Assembly: GCA_038230275.1 (NCBI GenBank)
Contig: JBBRNO010000121.1
Span: 1 to 21,211 of the forward strand
Origin: JANXXV01 sp038230275
GTDB taxonomy: Bacteria > Acidobacteriota > Terriglobia > Bryobacterales > Bryobacteraceae
Reading direction: 5' to 3'
DNA: 21,211 nucleotides
The position numbers were made by a program, and so were the translations under genes. Position 1 is the stretch's first letter. Every line of letters begins with the position of its first letter. The notes below the pieces were generated by a model. The model searched no databases. It was not told the DNA's origin and was given only the letters and a program-made list of their open reading frames with translations. Of this stretch, positions 14,161 through 21,211 are shown one piece after another.

Positions 14161-14766
14161 CTACCAGTTGACGCCGCGGGCCCGCAGTTCGGTTTCAATC
14201 TGGTCTGCATTTTGAAACTGCACAGCGTCAATGCCGTGCGACTTCGCCCCTTCCACGTAGGCCGGAATGTCATCGGTAAAGAAGCATTCCTCGGGACGGC
14301 ACTGCGCCTGGGCCAGCGCCGCCTGATAAATTGCGGGCGATGGTTTCATCGCGCCCACTTTGTAGGAGAGGATGTATTCATCGAAGTGCCGCAGCAGCGG
14401 GTATCGCTCCGACACCATCTCAAAGTGAATGGCATTCGTGTTGGACAGCAGCAGCAAACGGTATCGATCCCGCAAGCCCGCCAGCAGTTGCTCTGAAATC
14501 AAAGTGTCGGGCAGAAAGATGCTGCTCCAGATCGTGCAGAAATCCGCATAGCTGATATCCAACTGAAGCCGGGACGCGAATTCCTGAACGAACGGGCGCG
14601 GTTCAATCAGACCCGACTCAAAACGGCTCACCAGATCGCAGTTTCGCAGCCGCTCGGGCACTTCCGCCGCAGTTAGATTGCAGAGCGGAGCAATCTGCTC
14701 GTAAGCCCGCGTAAAGTCGAAAGGGACAATCACCTTTCCCAAGTCGAAAATGATGGTTTTGATCAA
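14161..14766 (-). CDS. HAD family phosphatase (YihX-like)
   Basis: A 201-residue HAD hydrolase, subfamily IA. A TTG at 14766 is chosen as start because it lies directly before the family N-terminus IKTIIFDLGKVIVPFD and 16 nt after the preceding stop; the longer frame to 14850 would overlap the upstream gene. Motif I is FDLGK with nucleophile Asp8. Gly at the second position is usual for the YihX (glucose-1-phosphatase) branch. Motif II is LLLLSNTNAIH, motif III is VGAMKPSPAIYQ, and motif IV is FFTDDIPAYVEGA. The likely substrate is a small sugar phosphate or similar metabolite. It is the middle gene between the DUF4097 lipoprotein and the acidic protease. Confidence 0.87.
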   Translation of the reverse strand: MIKTIIFDLGKVIVPFDFTRAYEQIAPLCNLTAAEVPERLRNCDLVSRFESGLIEPRPFVQEFASRLQLDISYADFCTIWSSIFLPDTLISEQLLAGLRDRYRLLLLSNTNAIHFEMVSERYPLLRHFDEYILSYKVGAMKPSPAIYQAALAQAQCRPEECFFTDDIPAYVEGAKSHGIDAVQFQNADQIETELRARGVNW

Positions 14767-14782
14767 GCCACTATTTTCGCAC

Positions 14783-15730
14783 TCAGAGCTTCTGCACCTT
14801 AATGTTGCCGTTGGATGTCGAGAGATCAAACATGGGCCCGCCCGATCCAATTGCTCCTTCCAGCCGCGACTTCGAGATCTGCCCGGCTCTCACGTTGACA
14901 TCGAAATCGGTGGTGATAGACGAGTTCGACGTATGTGCGCGGAGCTGCCCACCCACCGTCGCCGGCAGGCGCAGCTGGATGGACGAGTTTGAAGTGTTGA
15001 TGCGGATGTCATTGTCCTTGATGCGCTCCATTGTTAACTCCACATTCCCGTTTGAGCTCTCCAGTTTAATCGGCTTCTGCGGTTCCGGGTCGCTCAATCG
15101 CGCATGAATACTTCCATTCGATGTTACTGCCTCGAATGATCCGCGCACGTTCTCCACCCGAACTCCGCCGTTCGAAGTGCGGATGATCAAGCCGCCCGTC
15201 TGGTCGTTCACCTCTACCCCGCCGTTGCTGGTGTGCAGGTCCACCATGCCGTTGACGCGCGAGACCCGAACAGACCCGTTAGAGGTCTTCAGGCGGGCCG
15301 GACCGTCAACCGACTCTACTCGAACGCTTCCGTTGGAACTGGTAATCCGGTCGAGCACGGCTTTCTGTGGAACACGAATGATGTATTTCGCACCCAGGTT
15401 GCCGTGGGTGCCGGAGGGAATCACCGTGCGGATGTCCACTGAGTCAGCCGTGGCGGAAATGTCGATCTTCATGCTCTGCAGAAGCGATTCGGTGGCGGCG
15501 TACTTCGTGCCGATAATGTCGACCGTATCTTTCTCCCAGCCGGTGATTTCCACCGAGCCGTTCATGTTCTCGAGCGTGATCTTCCCGCCTGCTTTCAACG
15601 GATACGTGTTGTGGAAGTCTCCTTTGAAGCGTTGCGAGGAGCCGGTGAATCCCAAACCCTCCATCTCATCGCAACTGACCAGTGCCAGCGAGGCCGCCGC
15701 CACTAGTAACAAACGCCCGGAAAGAATCAT
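14783..15730 (-). CDS. DUF4097 family lipoprotein with beta-strand repeats
   Basis: A 315-residue exported protein. MILSGRLLLVAAASLALVSC gives a lipoprotein signal with Cys20 as the lipid anchor. The mature part is a long right-handed beta-solenoid-like repeat, with units centred on (T/S)SNGS(V/I) or TSNGGV spaced about 20 residues apart (SSNGSVRVESV, TSNGSVRVSRV, TSNGGVEVND, TSNGGVRVENV, TSNGSIHARL, SSNGNVEL, TSNSSIQL, TSNSSITT, TSNGNIKV). This is the pattern of DUF4097 'putative adhesin' proteins. No enzyme motif is visible. The ATG follows AGGTGA by five nt. First gene of the minus-strand operon, divergent from pyc. Confidence 0.88.
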   Translation of the reverse strand: MILSGRLLLVAAASLALVSCDEMEGLGFTGSSQRFKGDFHNTYPLKAGGKITLENMNGSVEITGWEKDTVDIIGTKYAATESLLQSMKIDISATADSVDIRTVIPSGTHGNLGAKYIIRVPQKAVLDRITSSNGSVRVESVDGPARLKTSNGSVRVSRVNGMVDLHTSNGGVEVNDQTGGLIIRTSNGGVRVENVRGSFEAVTSNGSIHARLSDPEPQKPIKLESSNGNVELTMERIKDNDIRINTSNSSIQLRLPATVGGQLRAHTSNSSITTDFDVNVRAGQISKSRLEGAIGSGGPMFDLSTSNGNIKVQKL

Positions 15731-15754
15731 AAATCACCTCAATGCTCAGTCTAC

Positions 15755-15815
15755 GGAAGTGGGCCGGAATTTGTTCCATGATACTCTGAAAAATAACCCC
15801 AGTAGTCCCACTTCC
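15755..15815. promoter_or_regulatory. Widely spaced perfect 9-bp inverted repeat between DUF4097 gene and pyc
   Basis: GGAAGTGGG at 15755-15763 and its exact complement CCCACTTCC at 15807-15815, 52 bp apart start to start (about five helical turns). They lie in the 87-bp divergent gap, the right arm 3 bp before the pyc ATG. This may be a pair of regulator sites, or chance. Weak -10-like sequences between the arms (GATACT 15780-15785 on plus, TATCAT 15783-15778 on minus) lack good -35 partners. Confidence 0.35.
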
Positions 15816-15817
15816 CA

Positions 15818-18800
15818 ATGAAAAAACTGCTTGCACTCAATCGCGGCGAGATCGCGATTCGGATTCTTCGAGCGGCCGATGAGCTCGGCCTGCGGACGGT
15901 CGCCGTCTATTCCCAGGAGGACCGCCTCAGCCTGCATCGCTTCAAGGCAGACGAGGCCTATCTGATCGGCGAAGGGCTGGGACCGGTACAAGCGTATCTT
16001 GATGTAAACGGCATCGTTTCGTTAGCCGCGGAACGGGGCGTAGACGCCATCCATCCCGGCTATGGATTTCTATCCGAGAATCCGGCGCTGCCGCGGGCTT
16101 GCGAGGCAGCCGGCATTACGTTCATCGGACCCGGTGCGGAGTTGCTGGAACTGCTGGGGGACAAGACCGCGGCCCGGCGCCTTGCGGAAAAGGCCGGCAT
16201 TCCGGTGATCCCAGGTACGGAAGATCCCGTTCGTGGGGTGGAGCAGGCAGAGAAGATCGCCGGCGAGATCGGCTTTCCGCTGATGATCAAGGCGGCATTC
16301 GGCGGCGGCGGTCGCGGCATGCGCGTGGTGGAAAGGCGCGAGGACTTCACTCCCCGGGTGGAAGAAGCACGGCAGGAAGCGCTGGCGGCATTCGGCAACG
16401 ACGCGGTGTTTCTGGAACGCTATATCCGGCGTGCCAAACACATCGAAGTGCAAATTCTGGGCGACCGGCACGGCAACATTCTGCATCTGTATGAGCGCGA
16501 TTGCTCAGTCCAGCGCCGCCATCAGAAGGTAGTGGAAGTGGCGCCGGCCGTGGATCTGGACCCGCGTATTCGCAAGGAGTTGTGCGAGGCAGCGGTGCAA
16601 CTGGCGCGCTCGGCTGGCTATTACAATGCCGGGACGGTGGAGTTCCTGGTAGATGTGGAAAGCGGCATCTGGTATTTCATTGAAGTGAATCCGCGGGTGC
16701 AGGTGGAGCACACCGTCACGGAGATGATCACCGGCATCGACATTGTGCGATCGCAGATCCAGGTGGCTCAGGGGCTGGCGCTCCATGGGCCGGAGATGCG
16801 CCTGCCGCAGCAAGATGCCGTTCCCCTGCATGGATTCGCGCTGCAATGCCGCGTTACCACCGAAGACCCGGCCAACAAGTTCATGCCGGATTACGGCAAG
16901 ATCCACACCTACCGCTCTCCGGCCGGATTCGGCATCCGGCTGGATGGCGCGTCGGCCTACGGCGGCGCGGTGATCACACCCTACTACGATTCGCTGCTGG
17001 TGAAGGTGACAGCGTGGGGGCAGGACTTTGTCCAGGCCTGCCAGCGCATGGACCGTGCGCTACGGGAGTTTCGCATCCGCGGCGTGATGACGAACATTCC
17101 GTTCGTGGAGAATGTGGTGAATCATCCGGTGTTCCAGGCCGGAAATGCAACCACCAAGTTCCTGGATGAGACGCCGGAACTGTTCCAGTTCGCCCCGAAG
17201 AAAGACCGCGCGACCAAGCTGCTGACGTATCTGAGCGAGATCATCGTCAACGGCAATAAGGAAGTGGCCGGCAAGCCGAGGCCGAAGGTGGTGCGGGCTC
17301 CATTGATCCCGCCGCACAATCCGGCGGCTCCGCCCGCCGGCACGAAGACTTATCTGGACCAGCATGGCGCTGAGAAGTTCGTCGAGTGGACGCGGTCTCA
17401 GAAGGGGCTGCTGCTGACCGACACTACCTTCCGCGACGCGCATCAATCGTTATTCGCAACCCGCATGCGGAGCTACGACATGCTAGCTATTGCCAACTTC
17501 GTCTCGCATCGCATGGCCGGCCTTTACAGCCTGGAGATGTGGGGCGGCGCCACGTTCGACGTCGCGCTGCGGTTCCTCTACGAAGATCCCTGGGAGCGGC
17601 TGCAGCGGCTGCGGGAAGCCATTCCGAACATCTGCTTTCAGATGTTGCTGCGCGCCTCGAATGCGGTTGGCTACACGGCATATCCGGACAACGTGGTGCG
17701 GGAATTCATCAAGGAATGCGCGGTGCAGGGCATTGACATCTTCCGCATTTTCGATTCGTTGAACTGGCTGCCCAATATGAAGATCGCCATGGAGACGGCC
17801 CGGAATACCGGGCGCATCTGCGAGGCTGCCATTTGCTATACGGGCGATATCCTCGATCCCAAACGCGACAAATACTCGCTCGCCTATTACGTGAAGATGG
17901 CGAAGGAGTTGGAACGGATGGGCGCGCAGGTGCTGGCTATTAAGGACATGGCCGGCTTGTGCAAGCCGTACGCGGCAGAGAAGCTGGTGAAGACACTGCG
18001 GGAGGAGATTGGGCTGCCCATCCACTTCCACACGCACGACTCCAGCGGTATCAACGCGGCATCCATTCTGAAAGCCGCGGAAGCCGGGGTGAATGTGGCC
18101 GATGGCGCGTTGGCATCCATGAGTGGAACCACCAGTCAACCGAACCTGAACTCCATTGTGGCGGCACTGGCAAACACCGAACGCGAGACCGGGCTGGATC
18201 TGGAGGCGCTGAATCAGGCCTCCGATTACTGGGAGACGGTGCGCACCTACTACACACCGTTCGATAGTGCGCCGAAATCCGGCAGCGCCGAGGTTTATCT
18301 GCACGAGATGCCGGGCGGGCAGTACACGAATCTGAAGGAACAGGCCGAATCCATGGGCCTGGGAGCGCGATGGCATGACATTGCGCGAACCTACGCCGAG
18401 GTCAACATGGCCTTCGGCGATATCGTAAAGGTGACGCCGTCCAGCAAGGTGGTTGGGGACATGGCCATTTTCCTGGTGAGTCACGGCACCACCGTGAAGG
18501 ACTTGGAGAAACTGGGTCCGAACCACAACTTGACCCTGCCTAATTCGGTGGCCGAGATGTTCAGCGGGTCGTTGGGTGAGCCCGATGGCGGATGGCCGGC
18601 GAAGCTGCAGGAGGTTATACTGCGCGGAGGCAAGCCACAACCGGGCCGGCCCGGCGAGCATCTGGCGCCGGTCGATTTGGCCGCGGCGGCGGAGGCGCTA
18701 ACGGTGAAAACCGGCCATGCCGTCGCGCACACCGACCTGATGAGTTATCTGATGTATCCGGAAGTATTCCTGGCGTTCGACGCAGCCCGCGCGTTGTACA

Positions 18801-19255
18801 GCGACGTGAGCGTGCTGCCGACTCCGCAGTATTACTACGGCATGCAGAAAGGCGATGAGGCTACGGTGGAACTGGAACCGGGCAAGACGCTGTTCATCAA
18901 GTTCCTCACCGTCGGTGAGCCGCACCCGGATGGGCAGCGGACGGTGTTCTTCGAGTTAAACGGACAGCCTCGAGAAGTGACCATCGCGGACAAGTCGCTG
19001 ACGTCCGTTTCCACGGCTCGGGCGAAGGCGGATCCGTCGAAGCCCGGGCAAGTGGGTGCACCAATCCCCGGCGCGGTGACCAGCATTGTAGTGGCTGTGG
19101 GGGACACGGTGGGCAAGGGCGACCGGCTCCTGATTATGGAGGCGATGAAGATGCAGACTACCGTTTATGCCCCTGTGGACGGGAAGGTCTCTCAGCGCCT
19201 GGTCAACGTTGGACAGACCGTAGACGCAAAAGACCTGCTGGTGATTATTGAGTAA
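15818..19255 (+). CDS. pyc: Pyruvate carboxylase, single-chain
   Basis: A 1145-residue biotin enzyme that makes oxaloacetate from pyruvate, bicarbonate and ATP (anaplerosis). All modules are present in order. Biotin carboxylase spans about 1-450: ALNRGEIAIRILRAADELG, the ATP-grasp Gly-rich loop from K158 (AAFGGGGRGMRVV), ERDCSVQRRHQKVVE and FIEVNPRVQVEHTVTE. The carboxyltransferase spans about 530-830: LLTDTTFRDAHQSLFATRMR and the carbamylated-Lys site AIKDMAGL at K709. The C-terminal biotinyl domain carries EAMKMQ with the biotin acceptor K1111. Length matches the single-polypeptide form. No clear ribosome site precedes the ATG. It is divergent from the DUF4097 gene and convergent with the oxidoreductase gene, 9 bp apart. 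Confidence 0.97.
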   Translation: MKKLLALNRGEIAIRILRAADELGLRTVAVYSQEDRLSLHRFKADEAYLIGEGLGPVQAYLDVNGIVSLAAERGVDAIHPGYGFLSENPALPRACEAAGITFIGPGAELLELLGDKTAARRLAEKAGIPVIPGTEDPVRGVEQAEKIAGEIGFPLMIKAAFGGGGRGMRVVERREDFTPRVEEARQEALAAFGNDAVFLERYIRRAKHIEVQILGDRHGNILHLYERDCSVQRRHQKVVEVAPAVDLDPRIRKELCEAAVQLARSAGYYNAGTVEFLVDVESGIWYFIEVNPRVQVEHTVTEMITGIDIVRSQIQVAQGLALHGPEMRLPQQDAVPLHGFALQCRVTTEDPANKFMPDYGKIHTYRSPAGFGIRLDGASAYGGAVITPYYDSLLVKVTAWGQDFVQACQRMDRALREFRIRGVMTNIPFVENVVNHPVFQAGNATTKFLDETPELFQFAPKKDRATKLLTYLSEIIVNGNKEVAGKPRPKVVRAPLIPPHNPAAPPAGTKTYLDQHGAEKFVEWTRSQKGLLLTDTTFRDAHQSLFATRMRSYDMLAIANFVSHRMAGLYSLEMWGGATFDVALRFLYEDPWERLQRLREAIPNICFQMLLRASNAVGYTAYPDNVVREFIKECAVQGIDIFRIFDSLNWLPNMKIAMETARNTGRICEAAICYTGDILDPKRDKYSLAYYVKMAKELERMGAQVLAIKDMAGLCKPYAAEKLVKTLREEIGLPIHFHTHDSSGINAASILKAAEAGVNVADGALASMSGTTSQPNLNSIVAALANTERETGLDLEALNQASDYWETVRTYYTPFDSAPKSGSAEVYLHEMPGGQYTNLKEQAESMGLGARWHDIARTYAEVNMAFGDIVKVTPSSKVVGDMAIFLVSHGTTVKDLEKLGPNHNLTLPNSVAEMFSGSLGEPDGGWPAKLQEVILRGGKPQPGRPGEHLAPVDLAAAAEALTVKTGHAVAHTDLMSYLMYPEVFLAFDAARALYSDVSVLPTPQYYYGMQKGDEATVELEPGKTLFIKFLTVGEPHPDGQRTVFFELNGQPREVTIADKSLTSVSTARAKADPSKPGQVGAPIPGAVTSIVVAVGDTVGKGDRLLIMEAMKMQTTVYAPVDGKVSQRLVNVGQTVDAKDLLVIIE

Positions 19256-19264
19256 CCGCCGCCG

Positions 19265-20602
19265 TTACGCCTTGGCTGGTTTGTCGCTTACCTTCCACGT
19301 CTTCTCGTCGAAGTAGAGAACCTGGCCTCTTCGGTAGGACTGGACAGCCATGGAGATCAGGACTTGTGCGTGGGCTGCGGTTTCCACGTCGAGTGTCGGC
19401 TTCTGGCGGCTGCGCATGCAGTCCAGGAAGTTGCCGACGTGCTTCTGCATGGGGTTGTCATCTTCCACCTGGATCTTGATGTCGTCTTCGCCCCACTTGG
19501 CTTTATAGTCGGCGCTGATCACCTTCTTCTCGGGCTTTACGGTGATGAAATCGGCGTGGCCTTCAAAGCGTCCGTGCTCCACCATGATCAGCGAAGCTTC
19601 GTGACCGCGGATCAGGCCGGGGATGTGTTGCGAGTTGGCCATCGACGAACTGAGCACGATGGAGTGTTCCTTCGGATAGTCGCCGGCAAGGTAGAAGGTA
19701 TCGGGCACTTCACGTCCATCCTTGAACTGGTAGATGCCGCCGCCCGCCATCACCTTGTGCGGGAACTGCGGTTCGCCCCAGCAGATGTTCATCGGCGCGA
19801 CTACGTGGAAGAACAGGTCGGTGGCAATGCCGCCCGAGTAATCCCAATACTTGCGGAAGCGGAAGAAGCGGTCCGCATCGTACGGACGTTTTGTAGCCGA
19901 GCCCAGCCACATCTTCCAATCCAGGTAGTTCTCACCCTTGCCGTCCGGGCCTGCTTCGGGTTCGATGGTGTAGTTCCATTCGCCTTCCACTGAGTTGCGA
20001 TGATAGGAACCCTGGCTCATCAGCGTCTTGCCAATCATGCCGTCGGCGATGGCCTTCTTCGCTTTGTGCCATTGATCGCCAGAGGTGGTTTGCGAGCCCA
20101 CTTGCAGCACGCGCTTCGTCTCTTTGACGGTGTTGACCAGCTCGCGCGCCTCTTCAATGGTGTGGCACATCGGCTTTTCGAGGTACACGTCTTTGCCCTG
20201 ATCCATTGCGGCCAGGGCGATCTTGGCGTGCCAGTGGTCCGGGGTGGCCACAATCACGGCGTCCACATCGTTTCGCGCCAGCAGTTCACGGTAATCGAGG
20301 TAACCGTCTACCTTATGAATGTCCTGGTTCTTCTTCTTGCGCTTCTCGTAAACGTCGCAGACGGCAATGATCTGAGCGTTCCCTTCCTTCGCACCGGCCT
20401 TGGCGAATTCGCTGGCAACGTAGGTTCCACGGCCACCGCATCCGATGACGCCGATGTTGATCTTGTCGTTGGCGCCGATAACGCGGCCTGTCTTTGCCGG
20501 ACGGGCTGCGAATGCGGAACCCGCCACGCCCAAGGAGGAGCCGACTGCTGTGGCGGTTTTCAAGAAGTCTCTTCTGTTTACGGAGTCATTTGCTGCGGAC
20601 AT
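19265..20602 (-). CDS. Gfo/Idh/MocA family oxidoreductase with TAT signal
   Basis: A 445-residue NAD(P)-dependent sugar or polyol oxidoreductase of the Gfo/Idh/MocA type, probably periplasmic. The N-terminus has a twin-arginine signal (SVNRRDFLKTATAV, then a hydrophobic stretch and SAFAA near residue 32). The Rossmann fold starts INIGVIGCGGRG (49-59). Further family marks are VIVATPDHWHAKIAL (117-130) and the catalytic-region EKP at 142-144 in VYLEKPMCHTIEEA. Length and TAT signal match the large paralogous families of acidobacteria and planctomycetes. AGGT-like sequence precedes the ATG. Its upstream neighbour is an hppD remnant (34 nt away, same strand). The substrate cannot be read from sequence. 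Confidence 0.93.
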   Translation of the reverse strand: MSAANDSVNRRDFLKTATAVGSSLGVAGSAFAARPAKTGRVIGANDKINIGVIGCGGRGTYVASEFAKAGAKEGNAQIIAVCDVYEKRKKKNQDIHKVDGYLDYRELLARNDVDAVIVATPDHWHAKIALAAMDQGKDVYLEKPMCHTIEEARELVNTVKETKRVLQVGSQTTSGDQWHKAKKAIADGMIGKTLMSQGSYHRNSVEGEWNYTIEPEAGPDGKGENYLDWKMWLGSATKRPYDADRFFRFRKYWDYSGGIATDLFFHVVAPMNICWGEPQFPHKVMAGGGIYQFKDGREVPDTFYLAGDYPKEHSIVLSSSMANSQHIPGLIRGHEASLIMVEHGRFEGHADFITVKPEKKVISADYKAKWGEDDIKIQVEDDNPMQKHVGNFLDCMRSRQKPTLDVETAAHAQVLISMAVQSYRRGQVLYFDEKTWKVSDKPAKA

Positions 20603-20636
20603 GGCACTTTACCTCGATCCTTTGAGTTTACTACGC

Positions 20637-20840
20637 TTAGAGGTTTCCACGAAGTGCTTGTTCGCGTTCGATGGATTCGAACAGCGCCTTGAAATTTCCT
20701 TTGCCGAAGCCGCGGCTGCCCTTTCTTTGGATGATCTCAAAGAAAAGGGTCGGGCGATCTTCCACCGGCTTGGTGAAGAATTGCAGCATGTAGCCTCCGT
20801 CGTCGCGGTCTACCGGGATACGCGCAATCCCGACACACAC
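20637..20840 (-). pseudogene. hppD: 4-hydroxyphenylpyruvate dioxygenase, C-terminal fragment only
   Basis: About 60 residues that match the very C-terminus of HPPD, the tyrosine-degradation enzyme that makes homogentisate. They are the VDRDDGGYMLQFFTKPVEDR strand, FFEIIQR with the third iron-ligand Glu, then GFGKGNFKALFESIEREQ and ALRGNL at the normal end. HPPD is about 350-370 residues, so over 80% is missing. Homology seems to stop near RIPVDRD (about 20822). Upstream codons (NFVLFRNFVHVCVG) come from the tandem repeat and reach a stop at 20871-20873. A GTG at 20840 is the only start visible and is probably not used. Either the gene was interrupted by the repeat, with the rest beyond the window, or this is a remnant or assembly join. 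It lies 34 nt upstream of the oxidoreductase gene. Confidence 0.8.
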
Positions 20841-21211
20841 GTGGACAAAATTGCGGAACAGAACGAAATTCTATGGCGAGAACCGGCATCGCGGAATTAA
20901 CGAGCCAAGCCAATTTTGCCCGGATGAGATCCACGGCATTACGAAACAGAACCAATCACCCACGCCGTTCCGTGCGCTCACGTGGCCAGATTGCGGAACA
21001 GAACGAAATTCGACTGCCTGAATCGAGATCGCGAAATTACCGAGCAAAGCCAATTTTGTCCGGATGAGACCGGCGGTAGTGCGAAACAGAACCAATCACC
21101 CACGCCGTTCCGTGCGCTCACGTGGCCAGATTGCGGAACAGAACGAAATTCGACTGCCTGAATCGAGATCGCGAAATTACCGAGCAAAGCCAATTTTGCC
21201 CGGATGAGACC
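20840..21211. repeat. 140-bp direct tandem repeat array, runs off the window
   Basis: Three head-to-tail units: 20840-20980 (141 bp), 20981-21120 (140 bp) and 21121-21211 (91 bp, cut by the window end). Units 2 and 3 differ at a single base over 91 bp (T at 21059, C at 21199); unit 1 is about 85% identical to unit 2. The core TTGCGGAACAGAACGAAATT recurs exactly 140 bp apart at 20851, 20991 and 21131. A related half-motif (RCGAAACAGAACCAATC) sits at 20941 and 21081, so each unit looks like an old internal duplication. A period of 140 is not a multiple of three, so the open frames across it change frame between units and are probably not protein-coding. No gene is seen in this stretch. Confidence 0.92.

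Noticed and set aside
14767..14850. Longer N-terminus for the HAD phosphatase
   Set aside because: The extra 28 residues overlap the DUF4097 coding end, carry no family similarity, and precede the conserved IKTIIFDLG start.
17483..18661. A 392-codon open frame on the minus strand
   Set aside because: It lies wholly within pyc, is the opposite-strand shadow of a GC-rich gene, and has no family motif or ribosome site.
19256..19264. Terminator between pyc and the oxidoreductase gene
   Set aside because: Only 9 bp separate the convergent stops and no hairpin with a T run is visible.
20871..21193. Overlapping minus-strand open frames (for example 20871-21095 and 20978-21193) with similar peptides
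   Set aside because: They come from the 140-bp repeat; its period is not a multiple of three, so each copy is in a different frame and the peptides are by-products.
20840..21211. CRISPR array
   Set aside because: The repeat is a contiguous 140-bp unit with no short constant repeat and variable spacers, and no cas gene is nearby.

Overview
The window looks like a chromosomal segment of a Gram-negative, moderately GC-rich (estimated by eye, about 60%) bacterium, most likely an acidobacterium of the Bryobacterales/Solibacter type. Evidence is an ADP-heptose/LPS-core gene set, lipoproteins with clear lipoboxes, a SurA-like periplasmic chaperone, a TAT-exported Gfo/Idh/MocA oxidoreductase, a single-chain pyruvate carboxylase and a DUF4097 lipoprotein. 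The assignment is inference from gene style; no rRNA or other marker gene is present. I found no tRNA, rRNA, CRISPR array, transposase or phage gene.

Layout. (1) 1-1569, plus: the 3' part of a GNAT acetyltransferase, overlapped by 4 nt by an unrecognised secreted protein. (2) 4586-1665, minus: a tight operon waaF, a degenerate nucleotidyltransferase-like gene, waaC-like, and an isoprenylcysteine-methyltransferase-like membrane protein. Divergent from it across 32 bp is rfaE2 (4619), followed 3 nt later by mfd (5093-8563). Together the left half supplies heptose activation (RfaE2) and heptose transfer to lipid A-Kdo (WaaC, WaaF) plus transcription-coupled repair. (3) 8666-10103: a YXWGXW lipoprotein (plus) facing a minus-strand group of very small genes: CsbD-like, a 70-aa membrane protein, a 51-aa DUF3309-like membrane peptide, and a cupin. 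(4) 10267-12878, plus: SurA-like PPIase, YhaM-like OB/HD exoribonuclease, BlaI/MecI-family repressor, tightly packed. (5) 15730-12875, minus: DUF4097 lipoprotein, HAD phosphatase (YihX type), and a papain-like protease with an extraordinary Asp-rich N-terminus. This operon meets the blaI gene tail-to-tail with both stop codons sharing one CTAG. (6) 15818-19255, plus: pyruvate carboxylase. (7) 20602-19265, minus: Gfo/Idh/MocA oxidoreductase, preceded by the last ~60 codons of a 4-hydroxyphenylpyruvate dioxygenase gene. (8) 20840-21211: a 140-bp tandem repeat array directly abutting that truncated gene and running off the window.

Most of the window is ordinary core metabolism. The points that deserve a second look are the hppD remnant joined to a 140-bp repeat, the acidic papain-like protease and its operon, the degenerate heptose-nucleotidyltransferase paralogue inside the heptosyltransferase operon, the cluster of tiny stress/membrane genes that gene callers may miss, and two inverted repeats in regulatory positions. 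I see no clear new defence system.
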